Assembly (NCBI GenBank): GCA_015501605.1
Contig: JADNRZ010000019.1
Coordinates: 682,001 to 746,000, forward strand
DNA length: 64,000 nucleotides
DNA from: Panaeolus papilionaceus
Taxonomy: Eukaryota; Basidiomycota; Agaricomycetes; Agaricales
Direction: 5' to 3'
The notes below the pieces were generated by a model. That model was not told the origin of the DNA and did not search any database. It was given only the letters and a program-made list of their open reading frames with translations. A program made the position numbers and the translations under genes. Shown here piece after piece: positions 22,461 to 33,651 of the stretch; position 1 is the first letter of the stretch; every line of letters starts with the position of its first letter.

Positions 22461-24893
22461 TCACGGTCGTCCTGACAGTCGCAGGGTTCCCCTGAGTTGA
22501 TGCAGGTGCCACTTCATGGCTTCCTCAAGGGTGAAGGCGACCTTTCCCGCTGAAGTTGAGGGTAGGCTCTTCTTCTTATCCACCAGCTCCTCTTGGAGTT
22601 GCAGCAAAACCGGTTTAGTATTCCTCTCGACGATGTCCCTGATGACCTTCACTGCAGTCTCCCGATTATTGGAGTCAAAGCGGCCAGTCATGGCTTTGCG
22701 AATAATCATGGGGCGCCAGTGGTTGTTCATCAGCTGTTCCTCTCTCTCGACTCCGATCTGTTTGTCACGTAGATCGTTCCACATAGTTGTCACGAGGGAA
22801 ACTCGTTCAAATACATTCGGCCCATAAAGACGTTGGAAATTCTTCATGATATATTCAACACTAGAATCGTGTCGGATATCAGTGATGCGGTGGAGGTAGA
22901 CCAATCCGTTGAGAAGAATACGTCGTCGGTATCTGCAAAATTCAAAATCAATCATTGATGGAAAACAAGCAAAGGAATAATGATTATTGTATTAGTCTTG
23001 TCGGCGCATTGCTTAATTCAGGACACTCACATTAATTTAAAAAAAATTTCAATGATGTCCAGGATTTGTGCGTTAGTCATATCAGCATCATCGAAACCTG
23101 GTGTATCGACAAGGACCAGTGAGGAATGAGTCTCTAGGATCGCAATTTTGACGCATGTCACTCCAAGTGTGATTGCAGCCATCGTGTGGTTGATTTTGAG
23201 GCCGATGTCCAGAGTGCCTACCACTGATTGGATAAACTGCAGAAATCGGGAATAAGCAATTGTGTACTTGCTGAAATGGAATAAGGATGCACCGTCGTTT
23301 TGCCTGTTCCTGCGGAACCTATGACGCTAAAAGAAACAATGGTTACTTTGTGCGCTGCTTAGGAGAGCTGTGCGTAACCCTACTTACGCGATGACGATGT
23401 CGTCCAGCTGGATGTCCTCCGGATTAACTTGGACTGCTGCATTGACCTTGTTATGCAAACTGTCGAGCCTCACTGGTTCTGGTCGGCCAGTTGGGTCGCT
23501 GGGGCCTGCCAAAGGTGGGTTTGGCATCGCTTGAGCCTGAGATCCAGGCATCTGGTGGTCGACTCTTGGGCTGCAGAGTTGTTGCCAATCCAAGTCAGAA
23601 ATCAATCAAGTGTTGACGTAGAGGGTAAAAAAAATAGATACCTCGTAGTTGCCCTCTCAGGAGAATTCCGAGGAGGTGCTATATACGCATGCTGTTCCTT
23701 TCTCCTCTCTTCCAATATTTTCCGCCCTCTCTTGAATTCCAACAGTTCGTCTTCCAGTCGTTCAACAACCGCCCGAAGAGCATCCAACTTCTTGATAAAT
23801 TGTTCTGTTTCTTGACCCTGCTCTCGCAATACGTTGATGTGTTCTTCAAGGCCTTCCTGGGTACCCACCGTTGCATCGTATTTTTCTGCCAGCAACTTGA
23901 AGACCAAGTCTTCCAATGGAGGCTTTATCAAATTGATCTTGGGATTCTCGAGGACGAACCGATGGGAGTAGTCATCACACTTTAGGGAGCCCACGAGGAT
24001 CTCCATTGCGGATGTTGAAGTGTTTTGGAATTCACAGAATTGTAAACCTTTCCCGAGATGACTCTGGAAAGTCGTAAATGGGATAGCACACTAGCTGACA
24101 GTTGAATGACGATGGAAACGCACCTTCCAGAGAGCTTTCAACCGGTGTCGTTTTTCTTCAGCGGCTGCCAACAACCTATCGCTCATTCTTACATCGTCCC
24201 ATGTCGTGGTTACAAGGCACGCTCTTGCCGCCCCATCCTTTCCACAAAGGCGCATAAAAAGATCGTAGTACTCCTTGTCGCCTCCCCGCAGGTTGTACTT
24301 TATCCGGTCAAAGTAAAACAACCCATGTAGACGGGAGGCATTGCTAGACATGGGAATGGTTAGGCGCAGTTCACTTAAGCACTCGCAGAATGGACCTACC
24401 ATGTCACCAACCACTCCTTGACAATCTTGAGTGTGCCATATTCTGACAGTTCTCTGTCCTTGAAGCCTGGAGTATCTACAAGGACAATACGACTGTTCCA
24501 AATTGGATGGTGCATCAAGCGATAGACCTGCAAGTCATTGGTTCCTCGATGCGTCCCACTCGAGGAGATCCGAAGATCGTTATCCGCGAGTCGCTCAATG
24601 AACTGGTCATATTGGTCAATGAATATAAGTTGAATGGAAAAAAGAGGGCCTGTCGTCTCACGTTACTCTTGCCGGCTCCCGTCGGACCAAGAAGGCTTAT
24701 AGATTTGTGGTTTTAGGTCCAGGTTAGATGAAAAAACCACCAAAGAAATCTTACACAATGACTTTGTCGTCGGCTTGAACGGTCCGATCTGGTATGTTTA
24801 CGATGTGATACTGAAAGTGCTTCGTCGTTAAATCCATTCGTTCTAGATGTTAGAAGACATAAATACCAAGTTCTCCTCTGAAGGACTCGCCAT
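22461..24893 (-). CDS. Predicted double-G-domain GTPase, copy 2
   Basis: Paralogue of the preceding gene with the same exon layout. Start at 24893 (MASPSEENL, intron, YHIVNIPDRTVQADDKVIV). First G domain: P-loop LGPTGAGKSN (about 24692-24662), TTTWDDVRM (about 24200). The linker VGSLKCDDYSHRFVLENPK to EFKRGRKILEERRKEQ (about 24000-23690) is coiled-coil-like. The second G domain has a P-loop read as IGSAGTGKTT (about 23327-23298), VDTPGFDDADMTN (about 23095), YLHRITDIRHDSS (about 22890) and TTMWNDLRDKQIG (about 22780). Ends at 22461 with LRGTLRLSGRP. The first G domain and the C-terminal third are very close to copy 1, whereas the region between linker and second P-loop is more divergent. No stop or frameshift was seen, so it looks intact. 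Role unknown. Confidence 0.8.
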
Positions 24894-26152
24894 GTTTATC
24901 GATTCAGCGCGATACCTGCGATATGTCGCTGTGATAATTTTGCCTGACCCGTTGTCGGAGAATAATGGAAAGTTGGACTCCAGATATCTCTAGTAGATAT
25001 TCGAGATCTCGAGAGTCGAGTGGCCCCCTGTCAGTTCTTGATCATAGCGGTTCCCAAAGAGCCCAAGTCCCTGGCCCTATGGGAAGATGCTCTGAATTGG
25101 AAACCAGAAGCCGTACTTGGTCTGTCAGAGAATGAACTGTCAAACGGCATTCAAACAAGAACCTCATACCATTTCTGGCGGATTATATGACTCCCGAAGG
25201 GAACTCAACAGATAGAGCCAAGAAATTCAAAGCAGCCTCAGAGCGTCCTCCGTTGCATGTCTGTTATCCGAATTTCCACCAAACTCAAACAAGGAATGTG
25301 TCGAATTCATCAAGTTAGACTCGGACCCGGCACTGGACTTGTAGATCGTCTATGAAGCACTTTGTCTTTGGAATATCGATGCAGCATAAAAATATATAGT
25401 GGATTGTTTAACAGAAACTAGAAAGTATATGTAGTGTTCCAGGAGGGTACAAGCTCAAGCTGTAGGCGGTTCAACGTAAGTATAAAGGCTGAGCTAGCAC
25501 TTTGTTTGGTTTCACCCTTACCTTTAAACTGAGGCGTCCTCATGAATCATGATCCACCATTGACATTGACCAGACTCCCAGACCTAACCACCCACCTTAA
25601 AAGCCTTAACTTAAGTTTCAACCTTTCAAATGCTCGAGAAGCGCTTCCGGTACATCATGCGTTGTGCAGTGCACAATGTGAGTAACTGTACTGCGAAGGA
25701 GGTCGAGGATCACGTCGAAACTTGGTCGAAGGTTAAAACTCAAAATGATCATTTCATTGAATTCACGCTGGGCAGCGGCATATTGAAGTTGTGAGACCTG
25801 CTGCACCATAGGGTGCTCAGCTTTAACTTATTGAAGACCATTTTGTCAAAGTTGAACGCGAGCGAATTATAGGGGATGCGTGGTAACATCAGCTGAAAAG
25901 GACCGAAGATGATCATGACCGGGGACGTCGACCTTGCTGTCAGCTGCGGAGCTGGCATTCTCTGGGCATTTTGATCAGATCCAACTTCCAAGAGATTTTA
26001 TGCACCAGCAAAAGTGCAGAAGCGTGCCATGCCCACTCGACCCTTGTTCGCTCTTGTTCTGTCTCGTTGCTTCGCCGCTAACAATTCATCCTTTCTTCCC
26101 TCTTTCCATCGAGACCACTTGGGCGGCGTGTTCCTACTCTGAGCAACCCACA
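24894..26152. other. Intergenic region: duplicated GTPase flank and a possible relic
   Basis: About 1.26 kb between two divergent genes (GTPase copy 2 leftward, GH72 rightward). The left half (to about 25530) is homologous to the flank of GTPase copy 1. At 25618-25870 on the minus strand there are two overlapping coding-like frames (LAFNFDKMVFNKLKLS, then QLQYAAAQREFNEMIILSF ending LEHLKG) that look like one short coding remnant broken by a frameshift; family not recognised. The last 100 bases are a CT-rich leader for the GH72 gene. Confidence 0.4.
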
Positions 26153-28198
26153 ATGCTCATTCAGCAGCTACAGGCGATTTTCGCCCTCCTCACTATCTTT
26201 CTAACCCGCTCGGTATTTGCTCTCCCCAAAATTACTCGTACAGGGAAGTACCTGTACGACGAGTCGGGGAAACGTTTTTTCATCAAAGGAATTGCATACC
26301 AAGAGCAAGGTCAGCTTGGGCTTGCCCCACACCATCAAATAATAATGCTTTGATTTCTTACCGTCGCTCTGCCCCCTCTGTCTTGTAGGAGCAATTGAGT
26401 CTGACCCAAACAACGATTTCCTCGAACCCTCCGACTTCATTGACCCTCTTGCGCTCCCAGATGCTTGCCGACGCGACCTTCCGTTCCTTCAGGAGTTGGG
26501 AGTGAACACTATTCGTGTCTACAGCGTCGACTCAACGCTCAACCACGATGATTGCATGAAATTGCTCAGCGACGCAGGAATCTACGTGACGTGAGTCGTC
26601 TCTCCCTTTTCTCCGTCTCACAAGTTGTGAAACGTTTTTCCTCCAGAATCGATCTATCGCTCCCTCTCAACGGCTCTATCGATCGTGACGTGCCAGCATG
26701 GTCTACGAACGTGCTCAACGTGTACACAGCTTCCATTGATACCTTTGAGAAATACGACAACGTCCTGGCTTATAACATCGGTAACGAAGTTGTCGTTGGC
26801 ACTGCAACAGCAATTTCTCCCTATGTCAAGGCTGCTGCCCGCGACATCAGGGCTTACCTGTGAGTCAATCCTAATTCGTTCTCTTTGACGAGAGTTGCTC
26901 ATTAGTTGTATAGGAAAGCAAAGGGATCCAAGACCCTCATCGGTTACTCTGCTATCAACGGCGCAGCTAACTGGAGACAGCCTTTCGCAGATTACCTAGG
27001 TTGTGATCCTAGCTCAGGCAATTCCGACAGCACTTCCATCGATCTCTTTGGTCTTAACAACTAGTGAGTCGCCACCTATCTATCACCACGCACTGCCTTA
27101 CAATGTCGCAACAGCGAATGGTGCGGTTCCTCCGGGTCATACGCGACGACAACAAACCTTTTCTCCGACTACAACATTGCCCTCTACTTCAGCGAGTATG
27201 GCTGCATCCGTAACCGTCCTCGCACATGGGCAGAGGTCGATGGTCTCTTCAGCGCCGACATTTCAGCTGTCTGGTCAGGTGGTATCGCATTCTCCTACTT
27301 CCCTCGCATCGCAGATCTCGGAGACTACGGCATGGTCACTCTCTCAGCCGACAACAAGACCGTGACGCCCAGTGACGAATTCGCCAGCCTCAAGACCCGC
27401 TACGCCGCCGTTACCCTCGTCGATACCCCTGCTCAGTCTTCTGCACCAGCTGCGTCATACCCCACCTGCCCTGCGGCGGACCAAGTCTTCCTCGCATCTA
27501 CCACCCTTCCCGGAACACCCAATGCCGATGCCTGCGCGTGCTTGGAACGCAGCCTCAGCTGCCAATTCACGGTCACAGACCCCGACTATTCAAAGAAGCT
27601 CGGTGAAACCATCGGTGTTGCATGCAACCTCCTTGGCGCAGCTGGCGATAGCTGTGATGACATTGGCGGAAATGGACAAACGGGCACTTATGGCCGTGTA
27701 GCGGGCTGCCACCCCTGTAAGTCTTTCAGCCAGGCTCCACCTCTGTAACGAGATGCTGATGCTTATATTCTGTCTATTTCCGCAGTGATCAAAGCTTCGT
27801 ATGTGATGAGCAAGTACTACGAGTCAACGAACCGCGACCCAGGGGCTTGTGCATTTGGAGGCAACGGCACCGTTTCTACTGCCCAAGTCCCCTCGGGCGC
27901 ATCAGCACTTTCCGCTGCTGCAAGCTCGTGCATTCCCAGTCCCAACGCTGTCCTCGTCCCATCTGCTGCGTCCACCGGGACTACTCCTGGAGGGGGGAAC
28001 TCTGGGGGCGGAAACGGCGGCAATGGTGGAAATGGAGGCGGAAACGGAGGTAATGGGGGTGGCAATGGAGGTAATGGAGGCAACAACAATGGTGGTGGAA
28101 CGGGTGGAGCGAGTGGTTTGATTGCTGGAACCACGATGCTTGGCTTGAGTGTTGTCACGGTTGTCGCTGTTCTCAGCGGAGTCGTGCTTGCTGTTTGA
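26153..28198 (+). CDS. GPI-anchored beta-1,3-glucanosyltransferase (GH72, Gas/Gel family)
   Basis: Cell-surface enzyme that cuts and re-joins beta-1,3-glucan chains during wall assembly. Signal peptide at residues 1-23 (QAIFALLTIFLTRSVFA). The GH72 domain starts at LPKITRTGKYLYDESGKRFF and contains GVNTIRVYSVD. The acid/base Glu is in YNIGNEVV (about 26780) and the nucleophile Glu in FSEYGC (about 27190). Then a cysteine-rich X8/CBM43-like module (from CPAADQVF, about 27465, through GCHP to DPGACAFGG). The C-terminus has a Ser/Ala stretch, a Gly/Asn repeat linker (about 27995-28110) and a hydrophobic tail (GLIAGTTMLGLSVVTVVAVL) for a GPI anchor. Six exons; donors after 26309 and 26590, acceptors before 26389 and 26647; later introns near 26860, 27062 and 27720. 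About 540 residues, the usual size for the family. No break seen. Confidence 0.93.
27995..28110 (+). repeat. Gly/Asn-coding tandem repeat in GH72 linker
   Basis: Imperfect repeats of the unit GGNGGNGG at protein level, encoded by GGxGGxAAT-type triplets, between the X8 module and the GPI signal. Such linkers tend to vary in length between strains. Confidence 0.85.
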
Positions 28199-28448
28199 TT
28201 TTGATTCTTGACGCCGGCGTATCGATCGCTTTTGTTTGTTGATAGGGATTGCAATATGGACTTTTACGTGACGGATAATATCTAATCCAACTACTTTCTT
28301 TACACCTACTGACATTCCTTTCCAACTCACAACTAACTACACCATGGACATTTCTCAAAAATATTTTGTCATACTAGCGTTGTAGTATACTTCATCAGTA
28401 TGCTAGGTGTAATATATCTGATTTTCTCATACGAAAAACCTCATGGAG

Positions 28449-29640
28449 ACTTACTTGAATTCTTGAGCATTCAGAGCAACAGACAAAGCCTAAGAGGATG
28501 TGCGCATAAATTGGGCAGTGAGATAAGAGTTGAATTAGCAAGACGAGATTATGCTAATTTCGAATGCAGAAATTCCGCTGATAGAATAGTGCAGTGTATG
28601 GAGGCGGCGATAATGGTGAAAAGCAGGTTAGTAGCAAATGTATAGACTTAATAAGAGTGTCCTGGGATATATGGTGTAGCTATATAGAAAAGCGCTGTTT
28701 CAAGCTAGACTAGATACCCCGTAAAAGTCGTAAGACTGTTTATAATGCTCGACATCTGTTTATGGAGGCGTTGCACTCCCGCCTTCCCCCCAGATATCCA
28801 AGGACGAACGAGGTGAACTTGTCAACTGGCCATTATGACCCAACATTAGAGGTGGAGTCTGCCCTGGCGGATAAAGCGCTGAAGTATTGGACAGCAGCAT
28901 GTGTGGAAGTGGAGGTCGTGACTCGGACGTGCCAACATTGGCCGACCTATGTGTGCGAACATCTCTAAGTGGGATGGCGGAGGGGTCAATGACATCGATA
29001 TCAGCGAGAGCAGAAAACGAGGATCCGCCATCCCTCTCTGGCGTAGGTGGTACGCTGCTGCCAGTGTCATTTTGTCGTCCTTGATCAGGATTCATTGGCC
29101 TGGGGTCGTGTATTTGAGGATGTGAAGCGAGGCCTAACGTAGGACGTCGCCGTGACAGATCATCAGCGAGTACGGGGGTTTGACTCTTAGCTTTTATCAT
29201 CTTCTGGTACTTTTGTTCTAGCCTCCTCTCGTTGCTGGACAGCTTCCAATACTTTCTGTCAATCATAAATTTGAGAAGGAAGTCGTCCCATTTGTCCGAC
29301 CAGGAGCTCTCCACGGCATCTCTCCAACCTTCTGACAAGTGTTCGTTCTGTGGATGAATGAAGATATCCAGGAATGCAGTGAATGTAGGATGCTTGTAAA
29401 TTTCTGGGGGGATGAAAGAAGGGTTGAAGACGCTGTAGTCGAATATCCCACGAAAGCTGTATCGCAGAACGAGGTTCGCGTCCCAAGGTTGATAATCAGC
29501 GGGGGATAACTCTTCCACACGGAGGAACCAACGGGTTAGAATTCTGAGACAATCCAAGACTGTTGGTGCCGAGTCTTCGTCCTAGACACACAAAGCAAGG
29601 AACTTCCAGAAAAGATTGAAGGTGCTGGTCAACTATTTCC
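28449..29640. repeat. Inverted duplicate of the 3' end and downstream flank of DUF6535 copy B
   Basis: The reverse complement of this segment aligns with about 45705-46997: the terminal coding exon, the shared trailer (ACAGATGTCGA, CTTACGACTTTTACGGGGTA) and further flank up to CAAGTAAGT. The match is close over the coding part and has a deletion in the far flank. The two copies lie about 17 kb apart in opposite orientation. Confidence 0.85.
28757..29640 (-). pseudogene. Truncated DUF6535-family pseudogene (C-terminal third only)
   Basis: Reads leftward from about 29640 (SFLEVP region) to a stop at about 28760. The 265 residues after DCLRILTRWF match the C-terminus of the intact gene at 44080-46575 with only about 15 differences counted by eye (for example SFRGIF versus SLRGIF). 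The N-terminal exons with the membrane domain are absent. At about 29582 the exon has a TAG in frame just before DEDSAPTV where the intact copy reads through. Missing start, missing membrane part and the stop make it a broken copy, recently derived. Confidence 0.85.
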
Positions 29641-29948
29641 TTATAAGCCTGAATGGTATTGATAAAACCTGTAATGGAGTTCAACCTATATGTATATTAA
29701 TTGTCTAATGCAACCCCCAAACTCCTACTCATTACACCTAATTTTCTGACAACTGTGAACCCAGGCTGATTGGCTTTTTTAATTCCTCAACAACATGCAG
29801 AAACACAAGGCAAAAAGGTTTTTGCAGTATGGGCAAGGGTATTTTACATCTCTGTATCTTTGTACATACATATACCATGAAAGACCTGACCTGTCCCAAC
29901 ATACAAGCCAATGAACAACAGTGACAGTAACAAGAACCAAAATTTCAT

Positions 29949-32425
29949 TCAAGTATCTTCATAAGTCTCCCTCTCTACTGAATGACCATCAGAACCAAAA
30001 CCATCCAACAACATCTCCATATGCAACATGCCAGGGGACATTGTGGAAGATGCAAACTGTGATTGACCCTCATCACTTCCTCTCTGTGAGGATCTGCAAG
30101 GCAATAAACGAGGTGTCAACCTGGACTTGCGTCGGTGGAAATCATCTCTCCGAGAAATCACAGGGGACGGTTGTAGAGCAGGTAGCGGTGTTGATTTCAC
30201 AATCATAGACGGGGAGAAATCAAGTTCTAAATCAGCTGTCAAGGAAGCGGGAATACTGCGTATGCTGGCCAGTGTTAGAGTCGGTGAAATGGCGGGTGAA
30301 CCTGGTAGTGAACCAGTAGGGGCGGGGGAGGGTAAAGGTGGCGAACGGAACCTTGCAATGTCCAATTGAATGCCATTAGCAAAGTCGAGATCCCAGTCTG
30401 CTTCGGCCTGCTCGCTTTCGACTTCTTCCTCAGGTGAGTCTGGAAGTTGGATTGATGCTGGGTCGATGTGGTATCGGTTTGCTTCGTTTTGGGATCTCCG
30501 TGTTTGAGGTCGGGGATTAAATGGATTCGTAGATTGTGTCGTTTCTAGGTGGTTACTCTGATCATCCAAGGAGACAAGGGGGACGAGAGGCGTGGCCAGT
30601 TCCATAGACTCTTCGCCCTCATCTAGACTGCTGTCAAGGAGATTTCCTGTCGGAACAGGTTGGGCGTGTTGAACCACCATTGCAGCTGGGGTAGACTGCG
30701 TAGGATGCACGTCCTGAAGCCGCGTTGAGGGACTCTGTCATTGATATGAGAAACAGTTGTCAAAGTACGTGCATAAATAAAACGTACCTCATCTTGAGGA
30801 ACGAACAAGGATTCTCCTGCCATTATCGTGTCCTCATTGTGCTCTGCCGTCTGTGATATTGTCTTCCGAAGTTCCTCTCTGAGATGTTCATTTTCTTCCA
30901 ATAATCTGTGTGCGAAAAGTGTCAGGATTCGGTGATGCTCTGTTAGAGAACGAGGCATAAAAGCATACCGATCTCGTTCTCTTGTTACATCTTCCAACCG
31001 AGATATCAGTTCATCCCAATCCTGCTCATCATTTACATCCTATCGGTTGACCAAGTCAGATCGACCCAAAAAATGAAAGAAAGACGAGGTTTCATACCTC
31101 ACTGGCACTGTCATCCTGTAACTCCGTCTCTGTTCCAACAGCCACCTCCACGTGTCGAGGATTGTGAGAGAAAGCCAAATCCCGTTGGATCGCTCTCCTT
31201 TCTGCAGCGAAAGACGTTATTTTACTGTCAAGGTCACGGAGATCATCTTCTAGTTCTTTGAGGTTGGTTTTGGAGAAAAGAGGCGGGGGTAAAGCTGCTA
31301 AGCTGCTACTTGATCGACAGGTAGGATCAGGGTTCGCTGAGCGTGAGGGTGTACAGGAAGTCGAATTTTCACGGGAGCGCCTTCCATACGCTGCACGTGC
31401 CCTGGCGTTCTCTAACTAAGACGGGATTAGGGAAAGATAGAGGGGAGAGAGCCGCGGTCAGACATACCTTTTTGGCCAAACTTCGAATTTCACTATCCAA
31501 CTTGCGATTCCGGAGGACAATAGCGTCGAGCATAGAGATGACGTCTTCTTCGAGCTGTTGATCCCTGGGGTGTATTGAGGGGCCCGCCGCGTTCTTCTGG
31601 TCCTCGGGTTCTCCGTTGGGTTGAGCAATAAGGAATTCTAGCTCGGATTCTCTTCTTGAAACCATAGCCTCCAACGCCCAAACCCTCGCTTCAAGCTCAC
31701 TCCTTGTCTGCTCGTGAGCCTTACGCTCGTTGTCGCGCTCCAGACGAAGGCTAGCTATAACTGAGGGTGCATAGCCGATTAGGTCCAAGGCCAAGTCTTG
31801 CTCTTTGTCTTTTCCATTATTTCGGGGCGCGTTCAGAAGTGTGGATGGTTGAAAACGATGGTTGGTATGATGAACTTGCTCTAAGTGGTCGAAGAATGTG
31901 CTGTGAGCAAACCAGAGGAGGAGCAAGCCGACAAATCAATTACAAGTATCTCACCGACAGGTGTAGCAAGAGATATATGATTATAAGGCAATGCTGCGTA
32001 GTTCTTTGCACTCTCCACTATAAAATATATAATTGAGTGCAACGCCCGACTGACAAACAAGATATTTACCTCTTTGAACTAATTGAAGCACGGCATCGCG
32101 CATGTCATTCTTTTCTGCTTCCGTTGTTTCAACAACCCCGATGTAACGCGCCAATCGCGCTTTCAAGAGATCCCTAGCCTTCTTCAATTCCATCACTTCG
32201 TCATGGTGTGTTAATTGTTGCAGATCCAGCGAATCGAGTGTCGCTAAAAGACGGCTGTGTATTAGAGAATTCCGAGTTATTTGGGTTTGCAAAGCAAGTT
32301 TCAATTGAACAATCTAGAGAGAAATGAAGACGTTTATTTTTATTCAACAACATTTAAAGTACCTGGTGATCTTTCTCGTCTACCAACTGAGAGTTCGATG
32401 TCCTGTGGTGCTCTCGTCTCTTCAT
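29949..32425 (-). CDS. Hypothetical coiled-coil protein
   Basis: Not assigned to a family. The start at 32425 (MKRREHHRTSNSQL) is chosen because an in-frame TAG lies four codons upstream and the frame continues through a clean intron (CACCAG, GT to CTCTCTAG) into IVQLKLALQTQ. Seen: helical heptad-like segments near the N-terminus (HHDEVMELKKARDLLKARL), in the middle (SLRLERDNERKAHEQTRSE and IVLRNRKLDSEIRSLAKKV), LKELEDDLRDLDSKI (about 31255), and RLLEENEHLREELRKTI (about 30905-30855). The C-terminal half (30710-29949) is Ser/Pro-rich with acidic patches (PDSPEEEVESEQAEADWDL) and no enzyme motif. About eight exons, about 700 residues. It could be a cytoskeletal or scaffold protein, but that is only inference from coiled coils. 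Confidence 0.7.
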
Positions 32426-33651
32426 TGAACTTGAATCGTCCTAGTGGTATTCGTCCAACTTGAATCTAAAGGAGTTCAGGTTCAAGCCACATGTTGATGT
32501 CCACAAAGGCGACGGCTTCTGATGAAAACAGAGACAAACAAGGTCTTTAGCGCTCACTCGGGGTCTCGGAGGACCTTATGACTGCCTGACCAGGCCTGAA
32601 CGCCGCCGATGAGAGTTTTGTTTAACAAAACTCATTGTTCCAAAATTTTCACATCAAACTCTAATTATCTGGACCGTCTGGGTTTCTCGGACTTCTAATC
32701 ATCGCTTCGCTTCGGATATTATGATTCTAACATAATACATCATTCCGTTGGAAAGAAAAATGGAGTTTTTCGACTCAGAGCACTTTCATTCCATTAATAA
32801 ATCTACGCAGACCCACTCCAAAATGCTGATATGGGTGTACCAGCCGACGAAACATCTTGCCAGCCTCGACCGACGACGAGCCACTATTCGACCTATATTT
32901 TGAATTAAGCCGTCTGTACTGGGGATCAATCGATATATACATAGACTCCTACAATATCTGAAGCAGCTCAAAGACGTAATGGCTACAACGCAATGCGTAA
33001 TACGGGACTACATGGTTCGATGGGCTGCGCGGTCAATACGCGATACCCCCTTAATTGCTTCGGGTGCTGAGATCCACTACGGCAACGCTTGCGAACCGGG
33101 ATTTCTTTATCTCGCGATGATGCACATGACAAGGTACGTATGTGTAACACGCCATAAGAAGACTTGAATAGTCTAGACACAAGCTCTTCGCAAGATCATA
33201 TCATAATCCAGCTACGGTACAAGTTGGTTTGGACCTGCCATGGAAGCGGCAAAATGCCGACAAGCAAAATGCCAACTTGCTGATGACTAAAGCATAACTC
33301 CTTCTACATTCCTGGCATGTGTTCACAGGTGCACACGGACACGACACTGCGCACACTTGGCATTTTGTTGCAAGAGTGATGCACTCCCATTGATTATTAG
33401 GAGCCTGTCTATAATTCGGAGTACTGTGTGTACCGACAGGCAATAAGTGCCAGTGACACGTTATAATTAGCTGTTGGACAGTACCCACAGGTGTTCCGCT
33501 GTTGGATACTTTCGCCGTATGACAGACAGCATTGGCCAAGTCCATGTATACGTAAATGATAAACATATAGATAAAGGCGACAACCCATTGGTTGACTCCG
33601 CTTGTCACCAAAAGCCTTCTTTGGACTCACACCGTCAACTACTCGAGTAGT
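32426..33651. other. Intergenic region with a flank repeat and the GNAT copy 1 promoter
   Basis: About 1.2 kb. At about 32555-32830 there is a diverged copy of a sequence found again at about 34738-34970 (AAGCGCTCAC or TAGCGCTCAC, GAGGACCT, CCTGAA, then GACT[CT]AGAGCA), in the same order. The right end holds the promoter of the acetyltransferase-like gene with the shared motif at 33558. No gene recognised. Confidence 0.4.
33558..33573 (+). promoter_or_regulatory. Conserved 16-base promoter motif, GNAT-like copy 1
   Basis: GATAAACATATAGATA, ending 78 bases before the ATG at 33652. The identical 16 bases occur at nearly the same distance from the paralogous gene (35938-35953), with a shared GACAAC a little downstream in both. 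Conservation while neighbouring bases differ suggests a promoter role. Confidence 0.5.

Noticed and set aside
27817..28330. Pro-rich and other open frames opposite the GH72 linker
   Set aside because: Shadows of the Gly/Asn repeat and GPI region of the real gene.
29258..29520. Second-frame open reading in the DUF6535 C-terminal exon, repeated in several copies
   Set aside because: Present in each copy only because the DNA is duplicated; the main frame shows clear protein conservation.
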